DNA of 64,000 bases from Bacillus cytotoxicus (GTDB lineage Bacteria; Bacillota; Bacilli; Bacillales; Bacillaceae_G): assembly GCF_023715645.1 (NCBI RefSeq), contig NZ_JAMBOP010000004.1, positions 1-64,000 on the forward strand, written 5' to 3'. This document shows positions 8,271-16,153 of this stretch, one piece after another; the first letter of the stretch is position 1, and each line of letters opens with the position of its first letter. Made by a program: the position numbers and the translations under genes. Below the pieces are notes generated by a model, which made no database searches, was not told the DNA's origin, and was given only the letters and a program-made list of their open reading frames with translations.

Positions 8271-8300
8271 CTGCATTTTCGTATTGCTTACTTAGCGAGA

Positions 8301-9464
8301 CTAGTCAGAAAATGAGGTTGGGGGACACTCTGGGATCGGATTACAAATGTCGCAATTATTCTTTCTAATACATACCTTAACGATGTCTTTTTCAGTAATT
8401 TTCCAGAACACTTCGACAGTGCCTTGTCCTCCCAGTCCTGGGCGTGTTCCGAAATTTTGTGGTCTTGGCATACCTTCACATAAAACAGCAAATCCACAAA
8501 CTTCGAAATGGTCTCCTTCGTTTGCATCATCACGGTCAATAATACATTGGAATGCTCTTTCGTCACAAATAACTTTTGGACATTGATTTCCTTGGTCATC
8601 CACTGATATAAACGTAATTTTTTTCGTTAGTGTGCCGCAAATGATCACTTTTTCAGGGCAAACATCTTCAATAACAGGTGCTTGTGAGAAAAACACCTCT
8701 GTGTGTACCCCTGCTTCAGCCAATGCAGGCGGAACGAGCTGTGTTTTAAATTCAACGGCTTCTTGACAGCAAGTTTGCGGGTTTGGAATTGGACATACAG
8801 TTGTCGTTGTTGACGTAGATGTTGTAGATGTTGTTGTTGACGTTGACGTTGATGTTGTTGACGTTGACGTTGACGTTGACGTTGATGTTGATGTTGTTGA
8901 AGTAGATGTTGTTGACGTAGATGTTGTTGAAGTAGATGTTGTAGATGTTGTTGACGTAGATGTTGTTGACGTAGATGTTGTTGACGTAGATGTTGTAGAT
9001 GTTGTTGCACCTCCAAATGAGCCTATTCCACAACAACTATCCACGTTACAACCCGTAATACTTTGGAAATGTAATAAGACAGCCGTGAATTGTGACTCCG
9101 TAAACGGGGTCCCAGAACAGATAGTAAACGTACGAGAATCACCCGCGGCAATTTTATTGTTTGTGAACTGGTGTATAATATCGGCATCAATACCAGCACA
9201 ACCCGGGCAATTCCCCCCTGTTAGTGTTATAGTGGGATTTAGCAGCACACCGTCAACAGCTACTAGTGTAAATGGACCGGCATTATTCACAACTAAACAG
9301 AAAGAACCTATACTCCCTGTACTAGTGGAATCATTGGTTATGGTAACATCTACACAACTGGAAAATGGCGCGGGTGGGCTCGCTAAAAGTGTTACCGTAA
9401 CGGTCGCCTCTAAAGGTGAGCACGGACATCCCAGAGATCCCGTAACAAACGCAGTTGTTGTCAT
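8301..9464 (-). CDS. Cys-rich spore-surface-type protein with Thr/Ser tract and DUF3794-like domain
   Basis: A 387-residue protein with three parts. Residues 1-150 form a beta-rich, Cys-containing domain (GCPCSP, GNCPGCAGID, CNVDSCCGIG). Residues 154-222 are almost pure Thr/Ser, encoded by a tandem DNA repeat. Residues 229-370 hold a domain with KTQLVPPA, CPEKVIICGTLTKKITF and ITEKDIVKVCIRK that resembles DUF3794 (SPOCS), found in spore coat proteins. No signal peptide, as expected for a mother-cell spore layer protein. The Thr/Ser tract looks like an O-glycan carrier, and the downstream island supplies glycosyl- and sulfotransferases. Start ATG follows AGGAGTG. Not a collagen-like BclA: there are no Gly-X-Y repeats. 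An Ena-like fold for the N-terminal part is possible but unproven. Confidence 0.8.
   Translation of the reverse strand: MTTTAFVTGSLGCPCSPLEATVTVTLLASPPAPFSSCVDVTITNDSTSTGSIGSFCLVVNNAGPFTLVAVDGVLLNPTITLTGGNCPGCAGIDADIIHQFTNNKIAAGDSRTFTICSGTPFTESQFTAVLLHFQSITGCNVDSCCGIGSFGGATTSTTSTSTTSTSTTSTSTTSTTSTSTTSTSTTSTSTTSTSTSTSTSTSTTSTSTSTTTSTTSTSTTTTVCPIPNPQTCCQEAVEFKTQLVPPALAEAGVHTEVFFSQAPVIEDVCPEKVIICGTLTKKITFISVDDQGNQCPKVICDERAFQCIIDRDDANEGDHFEVCGFAVLCEGMPRPQNFGTRPGLGGQGTVEVFWKITEKDIVKVCIRKNNCDICNPIPECPPTSFSD
8806..9006 (-). repeat. Tandem repeat encoding the Thr/Ser tract
   Basis: Imperfect array of 6-, 9- and 15-base units (on the plus strand GTAGATGTTGTTGAC and relatives) inside the gene at 8301-9464. 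All units keep the reading frame, giving STTST-type repeats. Such arrays tend to change length between strains. Confidence 0.85.
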
Positions 9465-9545
9465 ATAACTTTACACTCCTATTCAATAAAGTTTCGAAAA
9501 AAAGAAAACGAGCCAAAATTTGCTGTATTTTCTTATTTTCAAAAA

Positions 9546-9554
9546 TATAGTATG
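9546..9554 (-). promoter_or_regulatory. Candidate SigK-type -10 element
   Basis: On the minus strand GGCATACTATA fits the GCATANNNTA -10 pattern of mother-cell SigK, about 80 bases before the ATG at 9464. No clear -35 is seen, and in AT-rich DNA a chance match is quite possible. Confidence 0.35.
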
Positions 9555-9635
9555 CCTTTAGGCTTACAAAAGCTTGGATAGATTCATCATTTGTATGTAA
9601 ATGTTCTATTAATCTCCTTTATTATCAAAAAGCAG

Positions 9636-9841
9636 AACCCTTTTATATAAATTCACTTTGATTTTCCAGCATACAAGTTGCTGTTATGTAAAACAAAAAG
9701 TGAATGCTACTTGTTTGCTCCCTTTGTTTTAACATGGCACGTGGCAAAAAAGGGCACTGACCGCTTCTATGCGCGACCAGGCGCTCTCGCCCAGCTAAAA
9801 AAGGTGGTTTTTATGTTGGTTTTTCAATTTAGATTTATATA
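9636..9841 (+). repeat. bcr-like interspersed repeat, full copy
   Basis: Complete member: TTTATATAAATTCACTTTG at the left, CCAGCATACAAGTTGCTG, TTTGTTTTAACATGGCACG, the CTGACCGCTTCTATGCGCG region, CTCTCGCCCAG and a TTTATATAAG end. Both ends carry TTTATATAA. Confidence 0.8.
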
Positions 9842-9860
9842 AGTTGCCTTCAGAATAAAA

Positions 9861-10054
9861 TTAATCCCCCACATATCCATAGACGGAAAGTTTAATCATT
9901 CTTGTCATCGGATGTTGTTTAAAACAGTAAGCAGAGGGAGCAACATCCTGGGAATCCGTCTCTTGTATAGCTAATGTGACACCTAAATAGATTATAAAAT
10001 GTGATCGATGTACAGTTGAATCAGATAGAAAGGCTGTTTTATTGACTTTATAAT
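9861..10054 (-). pseudogene. Possible coding fragment of unknown type
   Basis: The minus strand stays open over about 60 codons and reads protein-like residues (SDSTVHRSHFIIYLGVT, then TDSQDVAPSAYCFKQHP, then a short end before TAA). No start codon with a ribosome site is present, and the upstream side runs into the terminator of the permease gene. It may be the tail of a lost gene, or chance. Confidence 0.3.
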
Positions 10055-10090
10055 AAAAAAAGCCAATGTTCCTTGAGGAAATCGGCCTTT
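10053..10090 (-). terminator. Terminator of the TauE-type permease gene
   Basis: On the minus strand GCCGATTTCC-TCAA-GGAACATTGGC followed by seven T, just after the stop at 10111. Confidence 0.75.
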
Positions 10091-10110
10091 TCGATAGAGA
10101 GTGTTTCACT

Positions 10111-10872
10111 CTAAAAAACAAGTTTCATTCCACTAATGAAAATGATTACAATCATGATAATACGTATATATTTCGACGGCATCTTTGTTGTAAGTTTACT
10201 GCCAATGATCGCTCCTGGAATGGATCCGCATAGAAGATTGCCCACTAATAAATAATCGATGTGTCCAAATCCAGCCATTAAGAGGCCTGAAATGGAAGTA
10301 AGCAAAAAAGCATGAGTGACATCTGTACCAACTAATTCGGAAGATTTCATATTGTAAACATATAAGATAAACAATGCAAAAAGGCTTCCTGATCCAACCG
10401 AAGTAATTCCTACGACGGCTCCGATGAGGACTCCCGCCAGGATGGTCAAATGCCGCTTTTCTTCTAGTGGCTTTTCTTTCCAACGGTTAACTGAATGACG
10501 GCCAAAAGTCATTTGAATCAATGTAATGATGGAAACAATCATTAGAATAGAACCAAGTAAGAGCATTACAAACTCTTTATTATAGTAGTCAGCTAAAAAC
10601 AAATAAAATACTATATTAGCCGTAGCAGCAGATGGTATACTCCCTATGGCTAAATATTTCACCAGTTGAAAATGAACTGTTTTTTGTCTTATATGTTGGA
10701 TGGCCCCAACCATTTTTGTAATTGAATTATAGGCAAAATCCGTGCCGATAGCGATTGTTGGATGAATGCCCATAAAAATCAATAAAGGGGTAAGTAAAGA
10801 GGCTCCACCGACCCCTGTCATTCCAACGAGCCATCCGACCAGCAATCCGATAAAAACAAATTCAATACTCAC
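10111..10872 (-). CDS. TauE/SafE-family sulfite or sulfate permease
   Basis: A 253-residue membrane protein with about eight hydrophobic segments. The GLLVGWLVGMTGVGGASLLTP start and the second half repeat GVLIGAVVGITSVGSGSL are the two internally repeated G-x-x-x-G-x-x-G-x-G boxes of the TauE/SafE/YfcA family (PF01925). Members move sulfite, sulfoacetate, taurine-derived anions or possibly sulfate. It is divergently placed, 95 bases from the ATP sulfurylase gene at 10968, so a sulfur-anion role in this island is likely. Direction and substrate are inferred. It ends in a terminator and is probably a single-gene unit. Confidence 0.82.
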   Translation of the reverse strand: MSIEFVFIGLLVGWLVGMTGVGGASLLTPLLIFMGIHPTIAIGTDFAYNSITKMVGAIQHIRQKTVHFQLVKYLAIGSIPSAATANIVFYLFLADYYNKEFVMLLLGSILMIVSIITLIQMTFGRHSVNRWKEKPLEEKRHLTILAGVLIGAVVGITSVGSGSLFALFILYVYNMKSSELVGTDVTHAFLLTSISGLLMAGFGHIDYLLVGNLLCGSIPGAIIGSKLTTKMPSKYIRIIMIVIIFISGMKLVF

Positions 10873-10914
10873 TTCCTATTCACCTCAAGTGTCTAATCAT
10901 TTTTTTAAAAGCAT

Positions 10915-10923
10915 CATACTCTA
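10915..10923 (+). promoter_or_regulatory. Candidate SigK-type -10 before sat
   Basis: CATACTCTA fits CATANNNTA about 45 bases before the sat start. The -35 side shows nothing convincing. Weak evidence taken alone; noted because the same pattern precedes both flanking spore-protein genes. Confidence 0.3.
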
Positions 10924-10967
10924 TAGAGATAATCAATTTTAACTACTAATAGAGGTGATGTTTAACA

Positions 10968-12104
10968 ATGGCAATATCCCCCCACGGCGGTCAATTAATC
11001 AATCGTTTTAATCCCGATTTGAATGTAGATGATATCAAGCAACAAATCGAAATAGATGAGTTTACTCTTGCAAATCTAGAATGTATAGCAATTGGCGCAT
11101 TTAGTCCTCTTCAAGGTTTCATGGGGAAAGCGGATTATGAAAACGTACTTTATCATATGCGTTTGCAGAGCGGTTTGGTTTGGACACTACCTATTACATT
11201 ATCGATTTCCACTGAAGAAGCACAATCCATCCACCATGGTTCCAAGGCGAAACTTGTTCATGACCACAACGTTTATGGAGTTATTGAAATTGAAGAAATA
11301 TATGCAGCGGATCAAAAAATAGAAGCTGAATACGTTTATGGAACAACTGATCACAACCATCCCGGAGTGGCAAAGCTTTATGAACATTCAGGGCTTTATG
11401 TAGGCGGTAAGATTACGATGATGAAACGTCCAAAAAGAAAAGTAGCTGAAAAGTATGATTTGGATCCAATAGATACTAGAGCAGAGTTTGATAGACGAGG
11501 ATGGAGAAAAGTGGTTGGTTTTCAGACACGCAACCCTATTCATCGCGCCCATGAATATATTCAAAAATCAGCTCTTGAAACGGTCGATGGCCTTTTGATT
11601 CATCCGTTGGTCGGTGAGACGAAAAAAGATGATATTCCGCAACATATTCGAATGAATAGTTATGAAGTGTTAATCGAGCATTATTATCCTGAAAAATATA
11701 CGATGTTAGCTGCTTTTCCGGCCCCCATGCGTTATGCAGGACCCCGAGAAGCCATCTTCCATGCGCTTGTAAGAAAAAATTATGGCTGCACGCATTTTAT
11801 TGTCGGCCGCGATCATGCTGGAGTCGGAAATTACTATGGTACTTATGATTCTCAATTCATTTTTAACCGTTTTAAAGAAGAGGAATTACAAATTGTTCCG
11901 CTCTTTTTTGAACACAGTTTTTATTGTAAAAAATGTCATGCGATGGCGTCTTTAAAGACATGCCCTCATCATGAAACGGATCGATTCATTTTGTCCGGAA
12001 CAAAGGTGAGAGAAATGTTAAGAAACGGGGAAAGACCTCCGATGGAATTCAGCCGTCCCGAAGTGATTGAGGCCTTAATAAAAGGACTAATTCTGGAGGA
12101 ATAA
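10968..12104 (+). CDS. sat: ATP sulfurylase (sulfate adenylyltransferase)
   Basis: A 378-residue enzyme that makes APS and pyrophosphate from ATP and sulfate. The nucleotide-binding motifs are present: [11 protein letters not shown] (residues 186-196, with both HxxH histidines 192 and 195) and GRDHAG (280-285). Cys pairs in [18 protein letters not shown] may bind zinc, as in related bacterial enzymes. Length agrees with Bacillus Sat. The ATG follows GAGGTGATG. The next gene, APS kinase, begins four bases after its stop, so the pair yields PAPS. No PAPS reductase (cysH) or siroheme gene is nearby, unlike assimilation operons, which points to a dedicated sulfation supply. Confidence 0.94.
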   Translation: MAISPHGGQLINRFNPDLNVDDIKQQIEIDEFTLANLECIAIGAFSPLQGFMGKADYENVLYHMRLQSGLVWTLPITLSISTEEAQSIHHGSKAKLVHDHNVYGVIEIEEIYAADQKIEAEYVYGTTDHNHPGVAKLYEHSGLYVGGKITMMKRPKRKVAEKYDLDPIDTRAEFDRRGWRKVVGFQTRNPIHRAHEYIQKSALETVDGLLIHPLVGETKKDDIPQHIRMNSYEVLIEHYYPEKYTMLAAFPAPMRYAGPREAIFHALVRKNYGCTHFIVGRDHAGVGNYYGTYDSQFIFNRFKEEELQIVPLFFEHSFYCKKCHAMASLKTCPHHETDRFILSGTKVREMLRNGERPPMEFSRPEVIEALIKGLILEE

Positions 12105-12107
12105 CAC

Positions 12108-12713
12108 GTGGATAAACAAAAAAAAGAGAATATCATTTGGCACCAAACAGCTATAACAAAAAAAGACCGTCAGAAATTACACGGTCAAAAAAGTTGTGTC
12201 CTATGGTTTACAGGATTATCAGGATCTGGCAAGTCAACCTTAGCGAATAAAGTGGAAGAAAGGCTTCATTCTCTTGGGATTTCTACTTATTTATTAGATG
12301 GGGATAATATCAGACATGGATTAAATAAGGACTTAGGCTTTCAGGAAGAAGATCGAAAAGAAAATATAAGACGTATCGGTGAAGTAGCTAAGCTATTTGT
12401 CGACGGCGGAATCGTCGTCCTTTCCGCTTTTATTTCTCCATATACAGAAGATCGTCAAAAAGTAAGAGATCTTTTAGAAGAGGAAGAGTTTATTGAAATA
12501 TATACAAAATGTTCGTTAGAAGTTTGCGAGACACGAGATCCAAAGGGCTTATATAAAAAGGCTAGAAAAGGTGTGATTACCGATTTTACTGGTATCTCTT
12601 CACCCTATGAAGCCCCAGCTTCTCCTGAAATAACGGTCAATACGGAAAGTATGTCAATAGACGGTTGTACGGATCAAATCATTAGCTATTTGATGGACAA
12701 GGGATATATTTAA
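12108..12713 (+). CDS. cysC: Adenylylsulfate (APS) kinase
   Basis: A 201-residue kinase that phosphorylates APS to PAPS, the sulfate donor of sulfotransferases. P-loop GLSGSGKS at residues 36-43, the substrate loop [17 protein letters not shown], the [13 protein letters not shown] helix and the lid segment [14 protein letters not shown] are all intact. Translation starts at GTG 12108 with GGAGGA seven bases before; the start is four bases after the sat stop, so the genes are coupled. Directly followed by a large inverted repeat. In this setting its product most likely feeds the three neighbouring sulfotransferases rather than cysteine synthesis. Confidence 0.94.
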   Translation: MDKQKKENIIWHQTAITKKDRQKLHGQKSCVLWFTGLSGSGKSTLANKVEERLHSLGISTYLLDGDNIRHGLNKDLGFQEEDRKENIRRIGEVAKLFVDGGIVVLSAFISPYTEDRQKVRDLLEEEEFIEIYTKCSLEVCETRDPKGLYKKARKGVITDFTGISSPYEAPASPEITVNTESMSIDGCTDQIISYLMDKGYI

Positions 12714-12752
12714 TATTTTGTTTAATGAAATAAAGCTCATTGTTGATTTTAT

Positions 12753-12813
12753 TTTTAACTCTGAGTTCACATCCTACCTAATTTTATTTAGGAATGCAAG
12801 CTCAGAGTTAAAA
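12753..12813. repeat. Large inverted repeat after cysC
   Basis: A 13-base perfect stem (TTTTAACTCTGAG / CTCAGAGTTAAAA) around a 35-base middle that can form a second small CCTA/TAGG stem. It may end sat-cysC transcription, though there is no T-run, or be the relic of a small mobile element. Confidence 0.55.
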
Positions 12814-12889
12814 TGTTTACTGTGAATAGTTTGTATCGATGCTGGCTGGCTTTATGTATCCCCTGAAAATCGAGGGACAAATTTCTTTT

Positions 12890-13234
12890 GAAAAAATAAA
12901 GTAGAAAACTGAAACAAATCTTTTAGAGATGGCTTTGCCATCTCTTTTCTGTTCCAGCTTCCCCTCCTCAAACCGTACGTGAAGTTTCTCCGCCTATGGC
13001 TTTCCGATGTCCTTCCTTCTTTGGCTTTCAGTTTGTCCTAACTCCCAACTTTCACAGGTGTGTATCTTGTTCTCTCAATCAAATTCTTGATACACCCATG
13101 TTTTCTTCGAACATTTCTTTTCTTTTTCCAACAAGGTAGGATTTCTTCACCAGTTACCCGTCAGCTACTAGGCGACCTGGCTCTTACCTAGACTGGACTT
13201 TCACCAGTAAGCAGTGTCCAACTTGGCTGGGCAC
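12890..13234 (-). mobile_element. Internally deleted group II intron remnant (IIC-like)
   Basis: Read on the minus strand it begins GTGCCCAGCC at 13234, a GTGYG-like 5' end. It continues with the domain I-type blocks ACTGGTGAAAGTCCAGTC and GTCGCCTAGTAGCTGACGGG and ends with a 34-base domain V (13003 to 12970: AAGCCATA...TACGGTTT, with the AGC triad and paired outer stem) and a domain VI hairpin containing GAGATGGC-AAA-GCCATCTC. No reverse transcriptase frame is present; about 345 bases remain where an intact intron would need roughly 2 kb. Its insertion directly behind a terminator hairpin fits group IIC target choice. Confidence 0.75.
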
Positions 13235-13244
13235 GCTATAGAAA

Positions 13245-13290
13245 GAAGCTGACGGAGAAACATAAAAAAACATGCTTCCCCGTCAGCTTC
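13245..13290. terminator. Terminator of the minus-strand sulfotransferase gene
   Basis: Eleven-base perfect stem GAAGCTGACGG / CCGTCAGCTTC with a 24-base loop. A TTTCTATA run follows on the minus strand, and an A/T run on the other side, so it may work both ways. The group II intron remnant begins eleven bases beyond it. Confidence 0.8.
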
Positions 13291-13362
13291 AAAAAAATGA
13301 ATCATCATAAGAAATCTAGTAAAATCAAAAGTTAAAGAAGTTAATAATAAATCTCTCGTGTT

Positions 13363-14109
13363 CTACTTAAAAAATTCTTTAAAGCTATATCCAAAAGCAT
13401 TTATATCTCTTTCATACTTATTCACTATATCAGCTCTTTTAGTAGCGGGTAATCCCATCCACTTTTTCAAGTATTTCTCATTAGTGTTTGAATTGATTGG
13501 AAGTGCAACGTCGATAGGGTTACAGCTAATAAAATTAGATATTGAATGTAATATATTTTCTGGATTAGCCACTAATTCCTCATATTTAATTGTAATGGTG
13601 TTTTTTAGTAGTGGTAGATCTTTTTCCAGCTGCTTATGGCATAAAATCCAATGCTCAATTAACTTTTCCAATTCTATATTTTTCCCTGAAAAAGCATTTG
13701 TAGCTAAAGAAACAGCGACAGGATGTCTTTTAATTACAATAAAATAGGAGTTAGGAAACATCTCCTGTAGAAAACGGGTTCTAATTATATTTGGAGGTGA
13801 TTTTTCTAACAAGATAGGTTTGGACAAATCCCAATGTTTTCCCCATTCAAAAAATAATTTATTTTTATTTTCTGGTGTAATTATATTGGAGTGTTCGTCC
13901 AAATAAGAAGCATTGTCAAAAGCAAAAACACCTGGTCCACCATATCGCTTTGCCGGCGGGAATACTGTTTGTAAATGTTGTCCTTCGTCCATCGGAGAAC
14001 CTGTATTACGGAAACCACTTATTTCATAATGTTCCCTAAGTAATTTAGATAAAATAGTCGTGCCACTTCGGTGTAAACCACAAATGAATACAAATTTTTT
14101 CGAGTTCAC
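13363..14109 (-). CDS. PAPS-dependent sulfotransferase family protein (1)
   Basis: A 248-residue sulfotransferase. The 5'-phosphosulfate loop GLHRSGTT lies at residues 11-18 and the 3'-phosphate motif VIKRHPVAVSLA at about 126-137 (Arg128, Ser134), with LEKSPP at 101-106 and a late TIKYEELVANPE motif. This is the Sulfotransfer_1/3-type pattern used by carbohydrate sulfotransferases. No membrane anchor, so it is probably cytosolic (mother cell). I chose GTG 14109, with AGGGGG seven bases before it; an ATG 23 codons upstream lacks a ribosome site and would add unlikely sequence. It is opposite in strand to the other two sulfotransferases. Acceptor unknown. Confidence 0.85.
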   Translation of the reverse strand: MNSKKFVFICGLHRSGTTILSKLLREHYEISGFRNTGSPMDEGQHLQTVFPPAKRYGGPGVFAFDNASYLDEHSNIITPENKNKLFFEWGKHWDLSKPILLEKSPPNIIRTRFLQEMFPNSYFIVIKRHPVAVSLATNAFSGKNIELEKLIEHWILCHKQLEKDLPLLKNTITIKYEELVANPENILHSISNFISCNPIDVALPINSNTNEKYLKKWMGLPATKRADIVNKYERDINAFGYSFKEFFK

Positions 14110-14558
14110 GGCTTTCCCCCTATGAATTTTTTGATTTTTTGTTATATCAAAAAATATCAAATTTACATTGCAACACAAAAAGTAAAAGGAGTAACTGGTA
14201 TATTAGGTCATTCCTTATTGTACATGATGCTGATGTACCTTTATAGTTGACAAGCATATACGATAACATTATATGCGAATATATTTTTAGTGTTCGATAG
14301 GTAGTTTGTTCATTTTTCTTCATTTCCGTTGTTAAAACGATTAGGGGGAATCTTACCATAAGTAACAGCTAAAAGTAGCTTTCAAATGCAAAATCTAGGT
14401 TTAAGTTTGTTTATGGAAATGGAATTTCTATCTAACTTTCACACCCTTCCATTTCCATCTTCATATAAATAACATTAGTAACATTTTGAAACGTAACAAT
14501 CTTTAGATTGTTTCTAGCTATATCTCCTCTGTACATTAATTTAAAAAGGGTGTGTGAA
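14110..14558. other. Divergent promoter region
   Basis: About 450 bases between divergent genes. It holds AT-rich DNA with several CATATA-like steps but no repeat, no small gene and no operator that I can name. Promoters for the sulfotransferase at 14109 (minus) and the putative glycosyltransferase at 14559 (plus) must lie here. Confidence 0.4.
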
Positions 14559-15404
14559 ATGCGAAGAGCTGTTGTAGTGTTTGTAGAGGACAATAAGCAT
14601 TTATTGCTTCAATTGGGTTGCTTATATACTTCTCTAAAATATATACAGTCAAATGATACTGATCTTGTTGTATTTGGAACAAAGGAAGCTTTAAAAAAAG
14701 TTCCGGATGACTGTATAAAAGTTGAGTGTGAGTTAGCGAATAATCCCCCTGAATTTCTCCGTTATCGATTTATTAATTCAATTAGTTGTTTAGCGGGAGA
14801 GCAAGCAGCTTTTTTAAACCATTACGATTATATTCTGAGAACTGATGCGGACACATTTTTAACACCCGCATGGAATTCCTTTTACCCTGCTCTCTATACT
14901 GTAGGACGAGGCGGTTATGTAAACGATGAAAAGACACGCTCCAACCTAAAAAGAATCTCATCACAATTTCATTTGCGCCACCAAGGGCTCCACAATCTAG
15001 GATCGACTCATTACGGTAATGCCTCGTTGGTAAGAGAAGTTTGTAAACTCGCGACAACTATTACAGCTCATATTTTGACAGAAGAATTTAAGGATGATGA
15101 GGGAAAATGGCCTAGCTGGTATCGAGGGGTTGCATCAATGTACGGTTGTGAAATTGCAGCTAACCATTTTGTAGATCAAATTACAATAGACCCAAAGAGA
15201 CTTGATTTTGGTAGTGCCTCACCAGAATCAATCGATGATCATCCGCACATACACTGTTGGCATACAAATAATATGTTTTCTAAGTTTCAATTTACGGCGG
15301 GAAAATATGATGATTTGAGTACCGATCATTTAGATATAAATAGGATTAAAGATTACTGTTTGTTTATAGCCTTAAAGTCGAAACAATTTTTCCACATTCA
15401 ATAA
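14559..15404 (+). CDS. Putative GT-A-type glycosyltransferase with DAD motif
   Basis: A 281-residue protein that I do not match firmly to a named family. Features seen: an N-terminal beta-alpha-beta start RRAVVVFVEDNKHLLLQLGCLYTSLKYI, DLVVFGTKEA, and YILRTDADTFLTPAW with Asp96-Ala97-Asp98, the metal-binding DxD typical of GT-A glycosyltransferases. Towards the end DDHPHIHCWHTNN resembles the C-terminal metal/His contact of some GT-A enzymes. No membrane segment. The ATG at 14559 follows AAAAAGGG; an upstream TTG frame extension lacks support. Gene order (sat-cysC, this gene, two sulfotransferases, GT4) suggests it builds or extends the glycan that becomes sulfated. The reaction is unassigned. 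Confidence 0.65.
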   Translation: MRRAVVVFVEDNKHLLLQLGCLYTSLKYIQSNDTDLVVFGTKEALKKVPDDCIKVECELANNPPEFLRYRFINSISCLAGEQAAFLNHYDYILRTDADTFLTPAWNSFYPALYTVGRGGYVNDEKTRSNLKRISSQFHLRHQGLHNLGSTHYGNASLVREVCKLATTITAHILTEEFKDDEGKWPSWYRGVASMYGCEIAANHFVDQITIDPKRLDFGSASPESIDDHPHIHCWHTNNMFSKFQFTAGKYDDLSTDHLDINRIKDYCLFIALKSKQFFHIQ

Positions 15405-15513
15405 TTAAGTGTGTTCTAAAAACTTACATTACTTAAAATAACCTAAAGAATACTAGAAAAGAAGAATCTAATTTCCTTTGGTTAATAAGTTACTTATGAA
15501 AGGCTGAATTTAA

Positions 15514-16119
15514 ATGGAAAACAGAAAATTTTTAGTTTTGGGACATCCAAGAAGTGGTACTGCATTTATGGTCAAACTATTTCGGCAATTTGGGTATCAA
15601 ATTGGGCATGAAATTATGGGAAGGGATGGAATTAGCAGTTGGATGTTTGCGGTGGATGATTATCAAGTATATACTGACCATACTCTTAACCGGAAAAATT
15701 TTACCTTTGACTACATTATAATGAATTTGAGACATCCCGTTAATATTATAAGTAGCAGTTATTTTACAGAAAATCCATCTAGGATAAGTTTAGATTACCG
15801 TAAAAAACATCTGAATTTAGAAGGTTTAAATAGGGTAGAAGTGGCTGTAAAAAGTGTTCTCGATTGGTATAAAAAAATAGAACTACAAAGACCAAATCTA
15901 AAAGTTTGCATCGATAAAAATCCGGAAGAAAAATTATTTTATTTTCTAAAACGATTTGAAAATAAAGAATCATTATTACCAGTTGAAAAAATAGAGAAGA
16001 AAGTAAATGCAAGAAATCATCCTGATCTAACGTTCTCCTTTATAAAAGAAAATTGTAATAAGGATATCGTATTAGAATTAGAGAATTTTTGTAATTTATA
16101 CGAATATAAAATCACGTAA
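15514..16119 (+). CDS. PAPS-dependent sulfotransferase-like protein (2)
   Basis: A short 201-residue sulfotransferase-like protein. The 5'-phosphosulfate loop GHPRSGTAF is at residues 10-18 and the 3'-phosphate motif NLRHPVNIISSSYF at about 71-84 (Arg73, Ser80). It is shorter than most family members and the C-terminal PAPS-binding loop is not obvious, so activity is likely but not certain. The ribosome site is weak (GAAAGG eleven bases before ATG). It lies 110 bases after the DAD-motif gene and 34 bases before the third sulfotransferase, all on the plus strand, suggesting one transcription unit. The acceptor is unknown. Confidence 0.78.
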   Translation: MENRKFLVLGHPRSGTAFMVKLFRQFGYQIGHEIMGRDGISSWMFAVDDYQVYTDHTLNRKNFTFDYIIMNLRHPVNIISSSYFTENPSRISLDYRKKHLNLEGLNRVEVAVKSVLDWYKKIELQRPNLKVCIDKNPEEKLFYFLKRFENKESLLPVEKIEKKVNARNHPDLTFSFIKENCNKDIVLELENFCNLYEYKIT

Positions 16120-16153
16120 TCTCTCGAACAGTAAAGGAGGTTAGTCGAGAAAA

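Noticed and set aside
8645-9036. Gln/Arg- or Asn/Tyr-rich frames within the Thr/Ser repeat region on the minus strand
   Set aside because: They are shifted readings of the tandem repeat inside the gene at 8301-9464, without ribosome sites.
8301-9464. Possible BclA-type collagen-like exosporium protein
   Set aside because: No Gly-X-Y repeats are present; the low-complexity part is Thr/Ser only, and the C-terminal domain is DUF3794-like.
10968-12713. sat-cysC as part of a normal sulfate assimilation operon
   Set aside because: No PAPS reductase, sulfite reductase or siroheme genes nearby, while sulfotransferases are adjacent. Genome context outside the window could still change this view.
12928-12948. 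AGAGATGGCTTTGCCATCTCT palindrome as a simple terminator
   Set aside because: No T-run, and it falls where domain VI of the intron remnant is expected, just after domain V.
13358-13747. Plus-strand open frame opposite the first sulfotransferase
   Set aside because: Antisense to a gene with clear PAPS-binding motifs; no ribosome site.
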